Source: AC-43 sp963728855 (GTDB taxonomy: Bacteria > Actinomycetota > Actinomycetes > Mycobacteriales > Micromonosporaceae). From it: a stretch of DNA of 64,000 nt. Shown here piece by piece: positions 16,255-24,657 of the stretch (the stretch's first letter is position 1; each line of letters begins with the position of its first letter). Below the pieces are notes generated by a model, which searched no databases, was not told the origin of the DNA, and saw nothing but the letters and a program-made list of their open reading frames with translations. The stretch spans positions 186,001 to 250,000 of the forward strand of contig CAVSLN010000002.1 in assembly GCA_963728855.1 (NCBI GenBank), read 5' to 3'. The translations under genes were made by a program, and so were the position numbers.

Positions 16255-16770
16255 ATGGCGGAAACTCAGGTCAACCCCACGGCGGCAGCCCTGCTCGGCC
16301 TGCTGCACGACGGACCGATGACGGGCGGTCAGCTCATGACGGCGGCGCAGAAGCGGCTGGGGCCGTACTGGTCGATGACCCGCAGCCAGGTCTACCGGGA
16401 GCTGCCAGCCCTGGCCGAGGCCGGATACGTCAAGCTCGGCAAGCCCGGGCCGCGGGCCAGCCAGCCGTACTCGATCACGCCGGCCGGCAAGCGGGCGTTC
16501 AGTCGCTGGCTCGCCGAGGATCCCGGGCGCGACGCCGTGCGCAACCCGCTCGCGCTGCGGGTGGCCTTCGGCAAGCACCAGTCGCCCGGCCAGCTCAAGT
16601 CGGCGTACGACCAGGCGGCCGCGTACCACAACACGGCGTTGAACGAGGCCCGGGAGGCGGCCAAGGAGCTGCGCCGGGACGGCGACGAGCACGCCGCGGC
16701 CGCGCTGGAGTTCGCCGTCGGGTACCACCGGGCCGCCCTCGCCTGGCTCAAGGCCGCGCCGGCCGGATAG
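16255..16770 (+). CDS. PadR-family transcriptional regulator
   Basis: About 171 residues. The N-terminal winged helix fits PadR: ALLGLLHDGPMTGGQLM, then SMTRSQVYRELPALAEAGYV and SITPAGKRAFSRWL. The C-terminal part is helical (YDQAAAYHNTALNEAREAAK) as in PadR subfamily 2 dimerisation domains. ATG 16255 has a G-rich ribosome site directly upstream. PadR proteins sense phenolics, drugs or cell-envelope stress; no target gene is adjacent and the downstream neighbour is prfB. Confidence 0.85.
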   Translation: MAETQVNPTAAALLGLLHDGPMTGGQLMTAAQKRLGPYWSMTRSQVYRELPALAEAGYVKLGKPGPRASQPYSITPAGKRAFSRWLAEDPGRDAVRNPLALRVAFGKHQSPGQLKSAYDQAAAYHNTALNEAREAAKELRRDGDEHAAAALEFAVGYHRAALAWLKAAPAG

Positions 16771-16928
16771 GCCAGGCTCGCCCCCGTCCGCCGTGCCGCT
16801 GCGCGGTTCGCTCTGCTGCGCGCCCCATGCGATCTCTGCCCTCGGCCCCACGCAGCGACTGCGTCGGCGCGTTGCCTCGGTCAGAGCCCGCGGCGTTCCG
16901 CGACGCTCTCCGCGTAGTCTTGACTGCT

Positions 16929-18044
16929 GTGACCGCTGCCGATTACGCCGAACAGCTCAAGAGCCTCGACAACACCCTGCGCAACATCGAGACCGTGCTC
17001 GATGTTGACCGGCTACGCAAGGACAAGGAGGAGCTGGAGCGGGCGGCCTCCGCGCCGGACCTGTGGGACGACCAGGCGCGCGCGCAGCAGGTGACGTCCA
17101 AGCTGTCGTACGCGCAGGGTGAGCTCAACCGGCTCGAGCGGCTGCGCTCCCGGCTGGACGACGCCGGTGTCCTGCTGGAGCTGGCCGAGTCGGAGAGCGA
17201 CGAGGCCAGCCTCGCCGAGGTGGGTACGGAGATCACCGTGCTGACCAAGGCGATCGAGGAGCTGGAGGTCCGTACGCTCCTGTCGGGGGAGTACGACTCG
17301 CGCGAGGCGCTCGTGACGATCCGCTCCGGCGCCGGCGGGGTGGACGCCGCCGACTTCGCCGAGATGCTCCTGCGGATGTACCTGCGCTGGTCCGAGCGGC
17401 ACGGGTACCCGACCGACGTGTACGACACCTCGTACGCGGAGGAGGCCGGGATCAAGTCGGCGACGTTCGCGGTGAAGGCGCCGTACGCGTACGGCACGCT
17501 GTCGGTCGAGGGCGGTACGCACCGGCTCGTGCGGATCAGTCCGTTCGACAACCAGGGCCGCCGGCAGACCAGCTTCGCGGCCGTCGAGGTGGTCCCGGTC
17601 GTCGAGCAGACCGACGAGATCGACATCCCGGAAGACGACCTGCGCATCGACGTGTACCGGTCGTCCGGCCCGGGCGGCCAGGGCGTGAACACCACCGACT
17701 CGGCGGTACGGATCACCCACCTGCCCACCGGCATCGTGGTGAGCTGCCAGAACGAGCGCTCCCAACTGCAGAACAAGGCGACCGCGATGGGCGTGCTGAA
17801 GGCCAAGCTGCTCGCCGTGAAGCGGGCCGAGGAGCAGGCCAAGATGGACGCGATCCGCGGTGACGTGGCCGGGTCGTGGGGCGACCAGATGCGGTCGTAC
17901 GTGCTGCACCCGTACCAGATGGTCAAGGACCTGCGCACGGAGTACGAAACCGGGAACCCGTCGACGGTGTTCGACGGCGAGATCGACCCGTTCATCGAGG
18001 CGGGCATCCGGTGGCGCCGACAGCGCGACCGTGCGGCACACTGA
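16929..18044 (+). CDS. prfB: Peptide chain release factor 2
   Basis: A 371-residue RF2. The codon-recognition tripeptide SPF is in VRISPFDNQGRRQ and the peptidyl-tRNA hydrolysis motif in SSGPGGQGVNTTDSAV. It terminates translation at UGA and UAA. The gene reads in one frame from GTG 16929, so the autoregulatory +1 frameshift found in many bacteria is absent, as expected in actinomycetes. It heads the conserved prfB-ftsE-ftsX-smpB-ssrA block. Confidence 0.97.
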   Translation: MTAADYAEQLKSLDNTLRNIETVLDVDRLRKDKEELERAASAPDLWDDQARAQQVTSKLSYAQGELNRLERLRSRLDDAGVLLELAESESDEASLAEVGTEITVLTKAIEELEVRTLLSGEYDSREALVTIRSGAGGVDAADFAEMLLRMYLRWSERHGYPTDVYDTSYAEEAGIKSATFAVKAPYAYGTLSVEGGTHRLVRISPFDNQGRRQTSFAAVEVVPVVEQTDEIDIPEDDLRIDVYRSSGPGGQGVNTTDSAVRITHLPTGIVVSCQNERSQLQNKATAMGVLKAKLLAVKRAEEQAKMDAIRGDVAGSWGDQMRSYVLHPYQMVKDLRTEYETGNPSTVFDGEIDPFIEAGIRWRRQRDRAAH

Positions 18045-18049
18045 TCGCC

Positions 18050-18505
18050 GTGCAGATCTCCGCACGGGCTGACTACGCGGTACGCGCGGCCATCGCCCTC
18101 GCCGTGACCTACCCGCGCACGGTGTCGGCTCAGCTCCTCGCGGCCGAGCAGGGGATGCCGCGGAAGTTCCTGGAGACCATCCTGGCCGACCTGCGCCGGG
18201 CCGGCCTCGTGCAGAGTACGCGCGGCGTCGACGGCGGTTACACCCTGTCCCGGCCGCCGACCGAGGTCCACGTGGGAGACGTGCTGCGGGCGGCGGACGG
18301 GCCGCTCGCCGGGGTCCGCGGGATGCGCCCGGAGCAGACCAGGTACGACGGCAGCGCCGTACACCTGCAGGAGCTGTGGGTCGCGGTACGCGCGGCGGTG
18401 CGCCGGGTCCTCGACGAGGTGAGCCTGGCCGAGCTGGCGAAGGGGCGGTTGCCGGCGCACGTACGCCGGTTGATCGCCGACAACGAGGCCTGGCAGCCGC
18501 GCTGA
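18050..18505 (+). CDS. Rrf2-family regulator without iron-sulfur cysteines
   Basis: A 151-residue Rrf2 protein: ISARADYAVRAAIALA, then MPRKFLETILADLRRAGLV and GVDGGYTLSRPP, the standard winged helix and wing. The region that carries three cluster cysteines in IscR/NsrR reads GPLAGVRGMRPEQTRYDG and has no cysteine, so it is not an Fe-S sensor. GTG 18050 lies five bases after the prfB stop, suggesting co-transcription. Its position between prfB and ftsE is an addition to the usual block. Confidence 0.88.
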   Translation: MQISARADYAVRAAIALAVTYPRTVSAQLLAAEQGMPRKFLETILADLRRAGLVQSTRGVDGGYTLSRPPTEVHVGDVLRAADGPLAGVRGMRPEQTRYDGSAVHLQELWVAVRAAVRRVLDEVSLAELAKGRLPAHVRRLIADNEAWQPR

Positions 18506-18680
18506 GCCGGAGTCGTCACCCGTCAGGGTGACGAAGACCTCAGCTTCCGGTACACCCGCGCGTTGGCTTGGGATCGGCCTCCCCTGCCCGGCCAGATCTT
18601 CTGCGTAATTGACCAGAAGAACCGCGAAGCGGCATGTAGTGCGCTTGGCTCTCCGGTTACACCGCGTAGACTGCCGTACC

Positions 18681-19361
18681 GTGATTCGGCTCGAGCATGT
18701 GACCAAGACCTACCCGAAGGCAGCGCGGCCGTCGCTCGACGACGTGTCGGTCTCGATCGAGAAGGGCGACTTCGTCTTCTTCATCGGGCCCTCCGGCTCT
18801 GGGAAGTCCACGATCATCAAACTGCTGCTGCACGAGGTCCCGCCCACCAAGGGTCGGGTGGTCGTGAACGACAGGGATGTCACCGCGCTGCGGTCCTGGC
18901 GGATCTCCGGGTTCCGGCGCCAGATCGGCTGCGTCTTCCAGGACTTCCGGCTGCTGCCCAACCGCACGGCGTACGAGAACGTCGCGTTCGCGCTGGAGGT
19001 CCTCGGCAAGTCCCAGGGCGTGGCCCGGCGGGTCGTGCCCGAGGTGCTCGAGCTGGTCGGGCTCGGCGGCAAGGAACACCGGTACCCGCACGAGCTCTCC
19101 GGTGGCGAGCAGCAGCGGGTAGCGGTTGCCCGAGCCTTCGTGAACCGGCCGTTGATCCTGCTCGCCGACGAGCCCACCGGGAACCTCGACCCGGACACCT
19201 CCATCGAGATCATGCGGCTGCTGGACCGGATCAACCGCACCGGTACCACTGTCGTGATGGTCACGCACGACTCGAACATCGTGAACCAGATGCGCCGCCG
19301 GGTCGTCGAGATCGAGAGTGGCAAGATCGTCCGGGACCAGCCCCGCGGCGTCTACGGCTGA
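18681..19361 (+). CDS. ftsE: Cell division ATP-binding protein FtsE
   Basis: A 226-residue ABC ATPase. Walker A is GPSGSGKST, the Q-loop CVFQDFRLLPNRTAYENVAF is the FtsE-specific form, the signature is LSGGEQQRVAVARA and Walker B LILLADEPTGNLDP. FtsE with FtsX forms a membrane complex that activates peptidoglycan hydrolases at division. GTG 18681 was chosen because it gives the normal IRLEHVTKTYP start. ftsX follows after 18 bp. Confidence 0.97.
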   Translation: MIRLEHVTKTYPKAARPSLDDVSVSIEKGDFVFFIGPSGSGKSTIIKLLLHEVPPTKGRVVVNDRDVTALRSWRISGFRRQIGCVFQDFRLLPNRTAYENVAFALEVLGKSQGVARRVVPEVLELVGLGGKEHRYPHELSGGEQQRVAVARAFVNRPLILLADEPTGNLDPDTSIEIMRLLDRINRTGTTVVMVTHDSNIVNQMRRRVVEIESGKIVRDQPRGVYG

Positions 19362-19379
19362 GAGGAACTCACGAACTTG

Positions 19380-20258
19380 ATGCGCGTGAAGTACATCCTG
19401 TCCGAGGTCATGGTCGGGCTGTGGCGCAACGTCACGATGACCGTCGCCATGATCATCACGATGGCCGTGTCGCTGACCATGTTGGGTGCCAGTCTCCTGC
19501 TGTACAAGCAGATCGACACCATGAAGGGCTACTACTACGACAAGGTCGAGGTGTCGATCTTCCTCAAGCCCGACTACACCGACGACCAGCGGAAGGCGCT
19601 GGCCGACGCCCTGGCCACCGACCCGCTGGTGAAGCAGCCGGTGACCTTCGAGACGAAGGATCAGGCCTACCAGAAGTTCAAGCAGCAGTTCAAGGACGCT
19701 CCCGACCTGGTCAAGGCGACCAAGCCGGAGTCGCTGCCGGCCTCGTTCCGGGTGCAGCTCAAGGACCCGCAGAAGTACCAGACGATCTACGACCTGTACA
19801 AGGGCAAGGACGGGATCGACGACATCGTCGACCAGCGCAAGCTGCTCAGCAAGGTGTTCGGGGTACTGGGCGCGGCGCAGAGCATGGCGCTGATCGTGGC
19901 CATCATCCAGGGCGTCGCGGCGCTGCTGCTGGTCGGTAACACGATCCAGGTGGCCGCGTACAGCCGGCGCCGCGAGGTCGCGGTCATGAAACTCGTGGGT
20001 GCGTCGAACTGGTTCATCCAGTCGCCGTTCGTCCTCGAGGCGATGTTCGCCGGCATCATCGGCGCGGTGATCGCGTCATTAGCGCTGGTCGCCTCGAAGT
20101 ACTGGCTGATCGACGGCACGCTCAAGCCGTTGACCTCGCTGCTGACCCCGGTGCCGTGGTCGAGCATCTTCCTGATGGCGCCGATCCTCCTCGGCGTGGG
20201 CGCGCTGGTCAGCGGTATCACCGGCTGGATCACCCTGCGGTTCTACATCAAGAAGTAG
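19380..20258 (+). CDS. ftsX: Cell division permease-like protein FtsX
   Basis: A 292-residue protein with four membrane helices: one near the N-terminus (TMTVAMIITMAVSLTMLGAS) and three in the C-terminal FtsX domain. The large outer loop (residues ~50-165, starting YYYDKVEVSIFLKPD) is where cell-wall hydrolases bind. The cytosolic loop RRREVAVMKLVGASNWFI is the family signature. In several actinomycetes a peptidase gene follows ftsX; here smpB comes next directly. ATG 19380 was preferred to the TTG just before it. Confidence 0.96.
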   Translation: MRVKYILSEVMVGLWRNVTMTVAMIITMAVSLTMLGASLLLYKQIDTMKGYYYDKVEVSIFLKPDYTDDQRKALADALATDPLVKQPVTFETKDQAYQKFKQQFKDAPDLVKATKPESLPASFRVQLKDPQKYQTIYDLYKGKDGIDDIVDQRKLLSKVFGVLGAAQSMALIVAIIQGVAALLLVGNTIQVAAYSRRREVAVMKLVGASNWFIQSPFVLEAMFAGIIGAVIASLALVASKYWLIDGTLKPLTSLLTPVPWSSIFLMAPILLGVGALVSGITGWITLRFYIKK

Positions 20259-20368
20259 CGGTCGCGACAGACGGGCCGGGCACGCTCCGAGCGGTCCGGC
20301 CCGCGGCTGTCCCTGCCGCTTCGGATACCATTGACCCCTTGTCCTGTACGCGAAGGGGTGGGTTCGAG

Positions 20369-20845
20369 GTGCCGCGGGAGAAGGGCCGGAAGGTCATCGC
20401 GTCCAACCGCAAGGCCCGCCACGACTACGCGATCCTGGACACGTACGAGGCGGGGATCTCGCTCACCGGTACCGAGGTCAAGTCCCTGCGTGCCGGTCGC
20501 GCTTCGCTGGTCGATGCGTTCGGCCAGGCCAAGGACGGCGAGATCTACCTCTACGGGCTGCACATCCCCGAGTACGCCCAGGGCACCTGGACCAACCACG
20601 AGCCCCGGCGTACCCGCAAGCTGCTGCTGAAGCGTCCGGAGATCGTCCGGTTGATCGGCAAGCTGCACGAGAGCGGGCTCACCCTGGTACCCCTGTCGCT
20701 CTACTTCTCGGACGGCTGGGCCAAGGTCGAGTTGGGCCTGGCCAGGGGTAAGAAGTCCTACGACAAGCGCCAGGACCTGGCCCAGCGCGACGCCAACCGG
20801 GAGATCACCCGAGCCATGGGCCGCCGCAACAAGGGCATGGGGTGA
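20369..20845 (+). CDS. smpB: SsrA-binding protein SmpB
   Basis: A 158-residue trans-translation factor. Conserved blocks are KVIASNRKARHDYAILDTYEAG, LTGTEVKSLRAGRASL, LHESGLTLVPLSLYF and the basic C-terminal tail GLARGKKSYDKRQDLAQRDANRE that lies in the mRNA channel. It binds the tRNA-like part of tmRNA, encoded 180 bp downstream. GTG 20369 has GGTTCGAGG upstream and gives the usual PREKGRKVIA start. Confidence 0.97.
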   Translation: MPREKGRKVIASNRKARHDYAILDTYEAGISLTGTEVKSLRAGRASLVDAFGQAKDGEIYLYGLHIPEYAQGTWTNHEPRRTRKLLLKRPEIVRLIGKLHESGLTLVPLSLYFSDGWAKVELGLARGKKSYDKRQDLAQRDANREITRAMGRRNKGMG

Positions 20846-21021
20846 GCGGTGCGCGGCGCCGCAGTGCGCGGCGTCGCGAGACGCGCAGACGGAGTCGGGG
20901 CGTGGATCGTGGCGGCGGGCAGCGCACAGGGCGCGGCGGGGAGCGAGCCGAGGGGATGGAATGAATCCGCTCGACGGGCACGTTAAGCTTGGTCGGTTGG
21001 GCCATGGTGGCCCGGCATCCA

Positions 21022-21395
21022 GGGGGTGACAGGTTTCGACTCCGTACGTTGCGGCAGGGGAAGCGAGCCGAGGAAGCCGACGTCGTCTCGGTAATCGTCG
21101 TCGGAAACCAATAAGCGCCAAGACTCAGAGTCGCGCTCAGTACCGTCTCGCCGCCTGAGGCGAGTGAGGTACTCGTCGGTCTAGGAGGGCCTTCGGCCTA
21201 GTTCACCGGCGTCAGTAAGAAGGCTGGCCAAGCGGATCCCGTCGGGGGGTCCGTGCGGCGAGATCAATCCCGACTGGGCCCGTCACACCGACTCGCTCGC
21301 GTGATCGGAGGGGCCGAGTAGAGGCACAGCGAGCTGCGCTCGGAGAAGCCCTGACAAACCGGCGGAGGACCCGGGTTCGATTCCCGGCACCTCCA
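21022..21395 (+). ncRNA. ssrA: tmRNA
   Basis: About 374 nt. The 5' end GGGGGTG pairs with 3' CACCTCC (one G-U pair) to form the tRNA-like acceptor stem; the T-arm reads CCCGGGTTCGATTCCCGG just before it. CCA is not encoded, as is normal in actinomycetes. The tag reading frame runs 21117-21158 (resume codon GCC) and encodes AKTQSRAQYRLAA followed by TGA, ending in the LAA recognised by ClpX. Position after smpB is conserved. A likely promoter -10 (TAAGCT) lies near 20983. Confidence 0.97.
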
Positions 21396-21409
21396 CAGCA
21401 AGATCATTT

Positions 21410-21440
21410 AGCGGCGGTGCCTGCACAGGTGCCGCCGCTT
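21410..21440 (+). terminator. Hairpin terminator of ssrA
   Basis: AGCGGCGG at 21410-21417 pairs with CCGCCGCT at 21432-21439, with an inner CCTG/CAGG extension. It starts 15 bases after the tmRNA end. The T-tract is short, as usual in high-GC terminators. Confidence 0.6.
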
Positions 21441-21660
21441 CTCGTGATTCGCCGCGCCACATCATGGCAACCGGAGTCTGACAGGTCCTGTTAGCCTGCG
21501 GTCCGCAGCCCTTGCGGTTGGGCGCATATGGCGGCAGATCGGTGCGCCGGTCGCAGGTAGCGTCTATGCCACCGGGGCCGCCACCCTCGTGCCCGGTGGC
21601 AGCCACGACGTGCCTGGGTTCAACAGCTCATGCGGGAGGCATTGCAGCCATGGTGCACGG

Positions 21661-22866
21661 ATGACCATTGCGCGGCGCGGCCGCGTCGGCGGCCCGTGGC
21701 GTTGGCTGGTCGCCATAGTCGTCGTCGGTGGGGCCGCCGCACTGGGATTGCCTGGTGGTGAGGACTGGCTCGGCGTCGCGGCCATCATCGGCATGATCAT
21801 GGCGGCGGGGGTCGTGCACCTGGTAATCCACGAGGGTGGGCATCTGCTTGCCGCGCTGCTGACCGGCCTGCCTGTCACGCGCGCCCGGATCACCGTTCGG
21901 TCAGGGCGTCAGAGCATGGTCATGGTCCGGCCGGAACCGTCCTGGCCCGCGCTGGCGGTACGGATGGTGGTGTTCGCGCTCGGTGGGCCGCTGGCCAACC
22001 TCGGGGCCGCAGCGCTGACCTATCAGTTCGCCGTAGGGTCGTTTCCGGTACTGGTGCGGTACGCGCTTGGCGTCACTACGTTGACCGGCATCGCGTTCGG
22101 CTTGGTCAACCTGCTGCCGTATCGACTGCCGTCCGGGCTGCGCTCGGATGGCCTCCTAGCCTTGCGCTGGGCGTTGCACTCTGCCGGGGCCCGCGCCGAA
22201 CTCGACCGCGGGCAGCGTGCCGAGGGCAGGATCAAGGCTTACCGCGCCATCGCCGGCAGCTATCTGGAAGGGATACGGCTCAACGAGGTCACCGCTACCG
22301 ACGATCCGCTCATTCTTCTCGCGTGGTTCGAGCGACGCTGGATGGCCGGGGACCACGACCGGATCGTCGCCGAGGCCGAGCGGCTGTCCGCTATCGCGCA
22401 CGACGAAGTTACCGATCCGGCTCACGCCGGGCTCATCGCTGGGCGCCTCGCGACGATCTTCGGGATGTCGTACCTGTTCGCCGCGATCGTGGACGACCAG
22501 CCAGTCGATCGCACCCACATCGACGAGATCGTCGAGATCGGCGAACTCGCTGCCCGGCTGCTGCCGGAGAACGTCCACGCACGGATCGGCCTGGCCATCG
22601 TGCGGCTACTCGACCACCGGCCCGAGGAAGCCCGCGACCTGCTCGCCGGCATCACCAGCGCCGGCATCCAGTCCGACGCCATGGCGGTAGCCGTGCAGGT
22701 TCGCGCGGTCGCCGAGGTCTACCTGAGCGACCAGGCGCAGGCGGACCCGCTGATCGCGGCGTTCGGCGATGGCAACCCCGCGATGCGCCAGATCCTGACC
22801 GCGCTGCGCGCATCGGCCACCACGGGCCAGCTTCCGACGCTGAGTCCGCGTCCTGCGCCGGCATGA
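21661..22866 (+). CDS. M50-family membrane metalloprotease (site-2 protease-like)
   Basis: About 401 residues. Helix two carries HEGGHLLAALL, the HExxH zinc motif, and a later helix reads LVNLLPYRLPSGLRSDGLLAL, a position equivalent to the NPDG/LDG motif that provides the third zinc ligand. At least four helices lie in the first half. The second half (from about residue 170) is soluble, helical and TPR-like, e.g. ENVHARIGLAIVRLLDHRPEEAR. The enzyme would cleave within the membrane; its substrate is unknown. ATG 21661 was chosen because the first hydrophobic helix follows it at the right distance. It lies alone after ssrA. Confidence 0.8.
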   Translation: MTIARRGRVGGPWRWLVAIVVVGGAAALGLPGGEDWLGVAAIIGMIMAAGVVHLVIHEGGHLLAALLTGLPVTRARITVRSGRQSMVMVRPEPSWPALAVRMVVFALGGPLANLGAAALTYQFAVGSFPVLVRYALGVTTLTGIAFGLVNLLPYRLPSGLRSDGLLALRWALHSAGARAELDRGQRAEGRIKAYRAIAGSYLEGIRLNEVTATDDPLILLAWFERRWMAGDHDRIVAEAERLSAIAHDEVTDPAHAGLIAGRLATIFGMSYLFAAIVDDQPVDRTHIDEIVEIGELAARLLPENVHARIGLAIVRLLDHRPEEARDLLAGITSAGIQSDAMAVAVQVRAVAEVYLSDQAQADPLIAAFGDGNPAMRQILTALRASATTGQLPTLSPRPAPA

Positions 22867-23047
22867 CGGCCGCAGAGGAGGGCACCAGGGTCACCACCCG
22901 CGGTGCAGGTGATCCTCACCTCCGAACCTCGCCGAACTCCGGTTCATCGGCCGGCGGATCCGGCGCCGCGAGCCGGGCCAGCGTCACCTGCAACTCTCTG
23001 ACCTGTCCAGACGGGCTCACGTAAGAGGTGCGTTTGCCTCCACAGCG

Positions 23048-23077
23048 AACGCCTCGACTCTCGAAGTCGAGGCGTTT
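23048..23077. terminator. Strong hairpin terminator
   Basis: A perfect 12-bp stem, AACGCCTCGACT with AGTCGAGGCGTT, around a five-base loop, followed by T residues. It sits between the M50 gene and the convergent kinase gene and could serve both strands. CCTCCACAGC just before it (23037-23046) repeats the end of the tmRNA gene. Confidence 0.8.
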
Positions 23078-23092
23078 GTCGTGTCCGGTGCG

Positions 23093-24553
23093 TCAGCCGC
23101 GACGGTTGTCGTCCCCCTTGCCCTTGCCGCCGTCCTTTGCGGGCTTGCCGGTGGGACTGGCCCTGGTGCCGGCGCTCGGCCCGGGGTTGGTGACGCCGAT
23201 CATCACCGGTTCGCAGGGGGTATCCCCGAGGGAGAAGGCTGACGGCAGGGGGTTGGCGCCGCGGTACGTGCCCCGGAACGGGAGTACCTGCTCGCCGCCG
23301 GGCTCCAGAGCGCGGGCGGCGACCCGTACGGCAGGGCCGCTCTGGGTCCACTCGCCGGTCCCGGTGAGCCGCTGGTCGCCGGGCAGCGTGAAGACCAGCG
23401 TCCCGTCCGGAATCGGGTTGTTGCCGGTGTTGCGGATCGTCAGCTCGCCGGTGAAGGAGCGCCCGTCGTCGTTGCGCAGCCGGTAGGTGACCTGGCAGCT
23501 GGTCGGGCTGCCGGCGAGGGCCGCGGTGACCGGAGGCGTGGCGCCGGTGGCGGGGCTGGTGGCGGTATGGTCCGGCATGCTGAACGCGGTGGTGAGCGTG
23601 AGCGCCAGGGCACCGACGGCACCGACGGCACTGGCCGCCACGAGACCGAGCCGGTGCGGCCGGTTGACCAGGACGCGGAGTGCGTCCAGCGGCCGGAGCC
23701 GGCGCCGGGACCCCGTGGGCATGGTCAGGGTGGGCTCCTCCACCGCCGGCCCGTATGAGGCGCGCGACCAGACCCGCGCAAGCCGGCGGGCGTCGGGGCG
23801 CGCGCTCGGGTCCTTGGCCAGGCAGCGCAGGCACAGGTCGGCCACCTCGGTGGGCAGGCCGTCGAGGGGCGGCAGCGGTGCCGGTGGCGCGGCGAGGTGG
23901 GCGCGCAGCACCTGGGTCTTGGTGTCGACCGCCCAGGGTAGGTGACCGGTGAGGGCCTTGTAGAGGAGCACACCGAGGGCGTACACGTCGGAGGCGGGGA
24001 GGGCGGGGCCGCCGCGCAGTCGTTCGGGTGCGACATAGGCGGGGGTACCGAGGACGGTGCCGTTGGGTGAGCCGTCGGCGTACTCACCGATCTCGGCCGA
24101 GATCCCGAAGTCGACCAGCTTCGCCCCGGTGGAGCCGAGTATCACGTTGGCTGGCTTGATGTCGCGGTGTACGAGTCCGGCGCTGTGCACCGCGGCCAGG
24201 GCGGCCGCCACCTCGGCGCAGATCCCCACGCCCGGGCGCCAGGGCAGCGGGCCGTCTACCATCTCCTCCGCGAGGGACGGGCCGTCGATCAGCTCCATCA
24301 CGACGTACGGGGCGGAGTCGGCGTACCCGCCGAAGTCGTAGACCGTGCTCACCTGGGGATGGCAGAGCCGGGCGGCCGCCCTCGCCTCGCGCCGCATGCG
24401 GTCCCGGAACGCGGTGTCGTGGGCGTACCCGGACGCGAGCACCTTGACGGCGACCCGCCGGCCCAGCACCTCGTCATGACCTCGCCAGACCACGGACATC
24501 CCACCGGTGCCGATCCGTTCTACCAACCGGTAACGGCCCCCCAAGGTCTCCAC
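23093..24553 (-). CDS. Ser/Thr protein kinase with outer CBM2-like domain
   Basis: About 486 residues. The kinase domain (residues ~7-265) is complete: GTGGMSVVW, VAVKVL, HRDIKPANVIL, VDFGIS, APE box. One membrane helix follows (LGLVAASAVGAVGALALTL), then an outer domain of about 100 residues running from SCQVTYRLRNDDGRSFTGEL to DTPCE, with two cysteines at its ends and the GxWTQSG pattern of family-2 carbohydrate-binding modules, then a basic Gly/Lys tail. The kinase may read cell-wall or polysaccharide ligands. GTG 24553 has AAAGGG upstream. It is divergent from a second kinase of the same layout. Confidence 0.88.
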   Translation of the reverse strand: METLGGRYRLVERIGTGGMSVVWRGHDEVLGRRVAVKVLASGYAHDTAFRDRMRREARAAARLCHPQVSTVYDFGGYADSAPYVVMELIDGPSLAEEMVDGPLPWRPGVGICAEVAAALAAVHSAGLVHRDIKPANVILGSTGAKLVDFGISAEIGEYADGSPNGTVLGTPAYVAPERLRGGPALPASDVYALGVLLYKALTGHLPWAVDTKTQVLRAHLAAPPAPLPPLDGLPTEVADLCLRCLAKDPSARPDARRLARVWSRASYGPAVEEPTLTMPTGSRRRLRPLDALRVLVNRPHRLGLVAASAVGAVGALALTLTTAFSMPDHTATSPATGATPPVTAALAGSPTSCQVTYRLRNDDGRSFTGELTIRNTGNNPIPDGTLVFTLPGDQRLTGTGEWTQSGPAVRVAARALEPGGEQVLPFRGTYRGANPLPSAFSLGDTPCEPVMIGVTNPGPSAGTRASPTGKPAKDGGKGKGDDNRRG

Positions 24554-24657
24554 CCTTTCGCCTTGCCCGGTCGTCGGACCGTTTACACACCGGCGTCGCG
24601 CAATCTCGGCGCGGTCGAGACCCAAGCGTTGCCTCCATCGGGCAGGATGGATGCGCT

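Noticed and set aside
16929..18044. Programmed frameshift in prfB
   Set aside because: The gene is open in a single frame from a good GTG start; no internal TGA with slippery CTT is present.
18563..19939. A 458-residue ORF across ftsE and ftsX
   Set aside because: It is an out-of-frame shadow of two well-conserved genes.
21283..21606. Minus-strand ORF over the tmRNA end
   Set aside because: It overlaps the tRNA-like domain of ssrA and has no ribosome site or homology.
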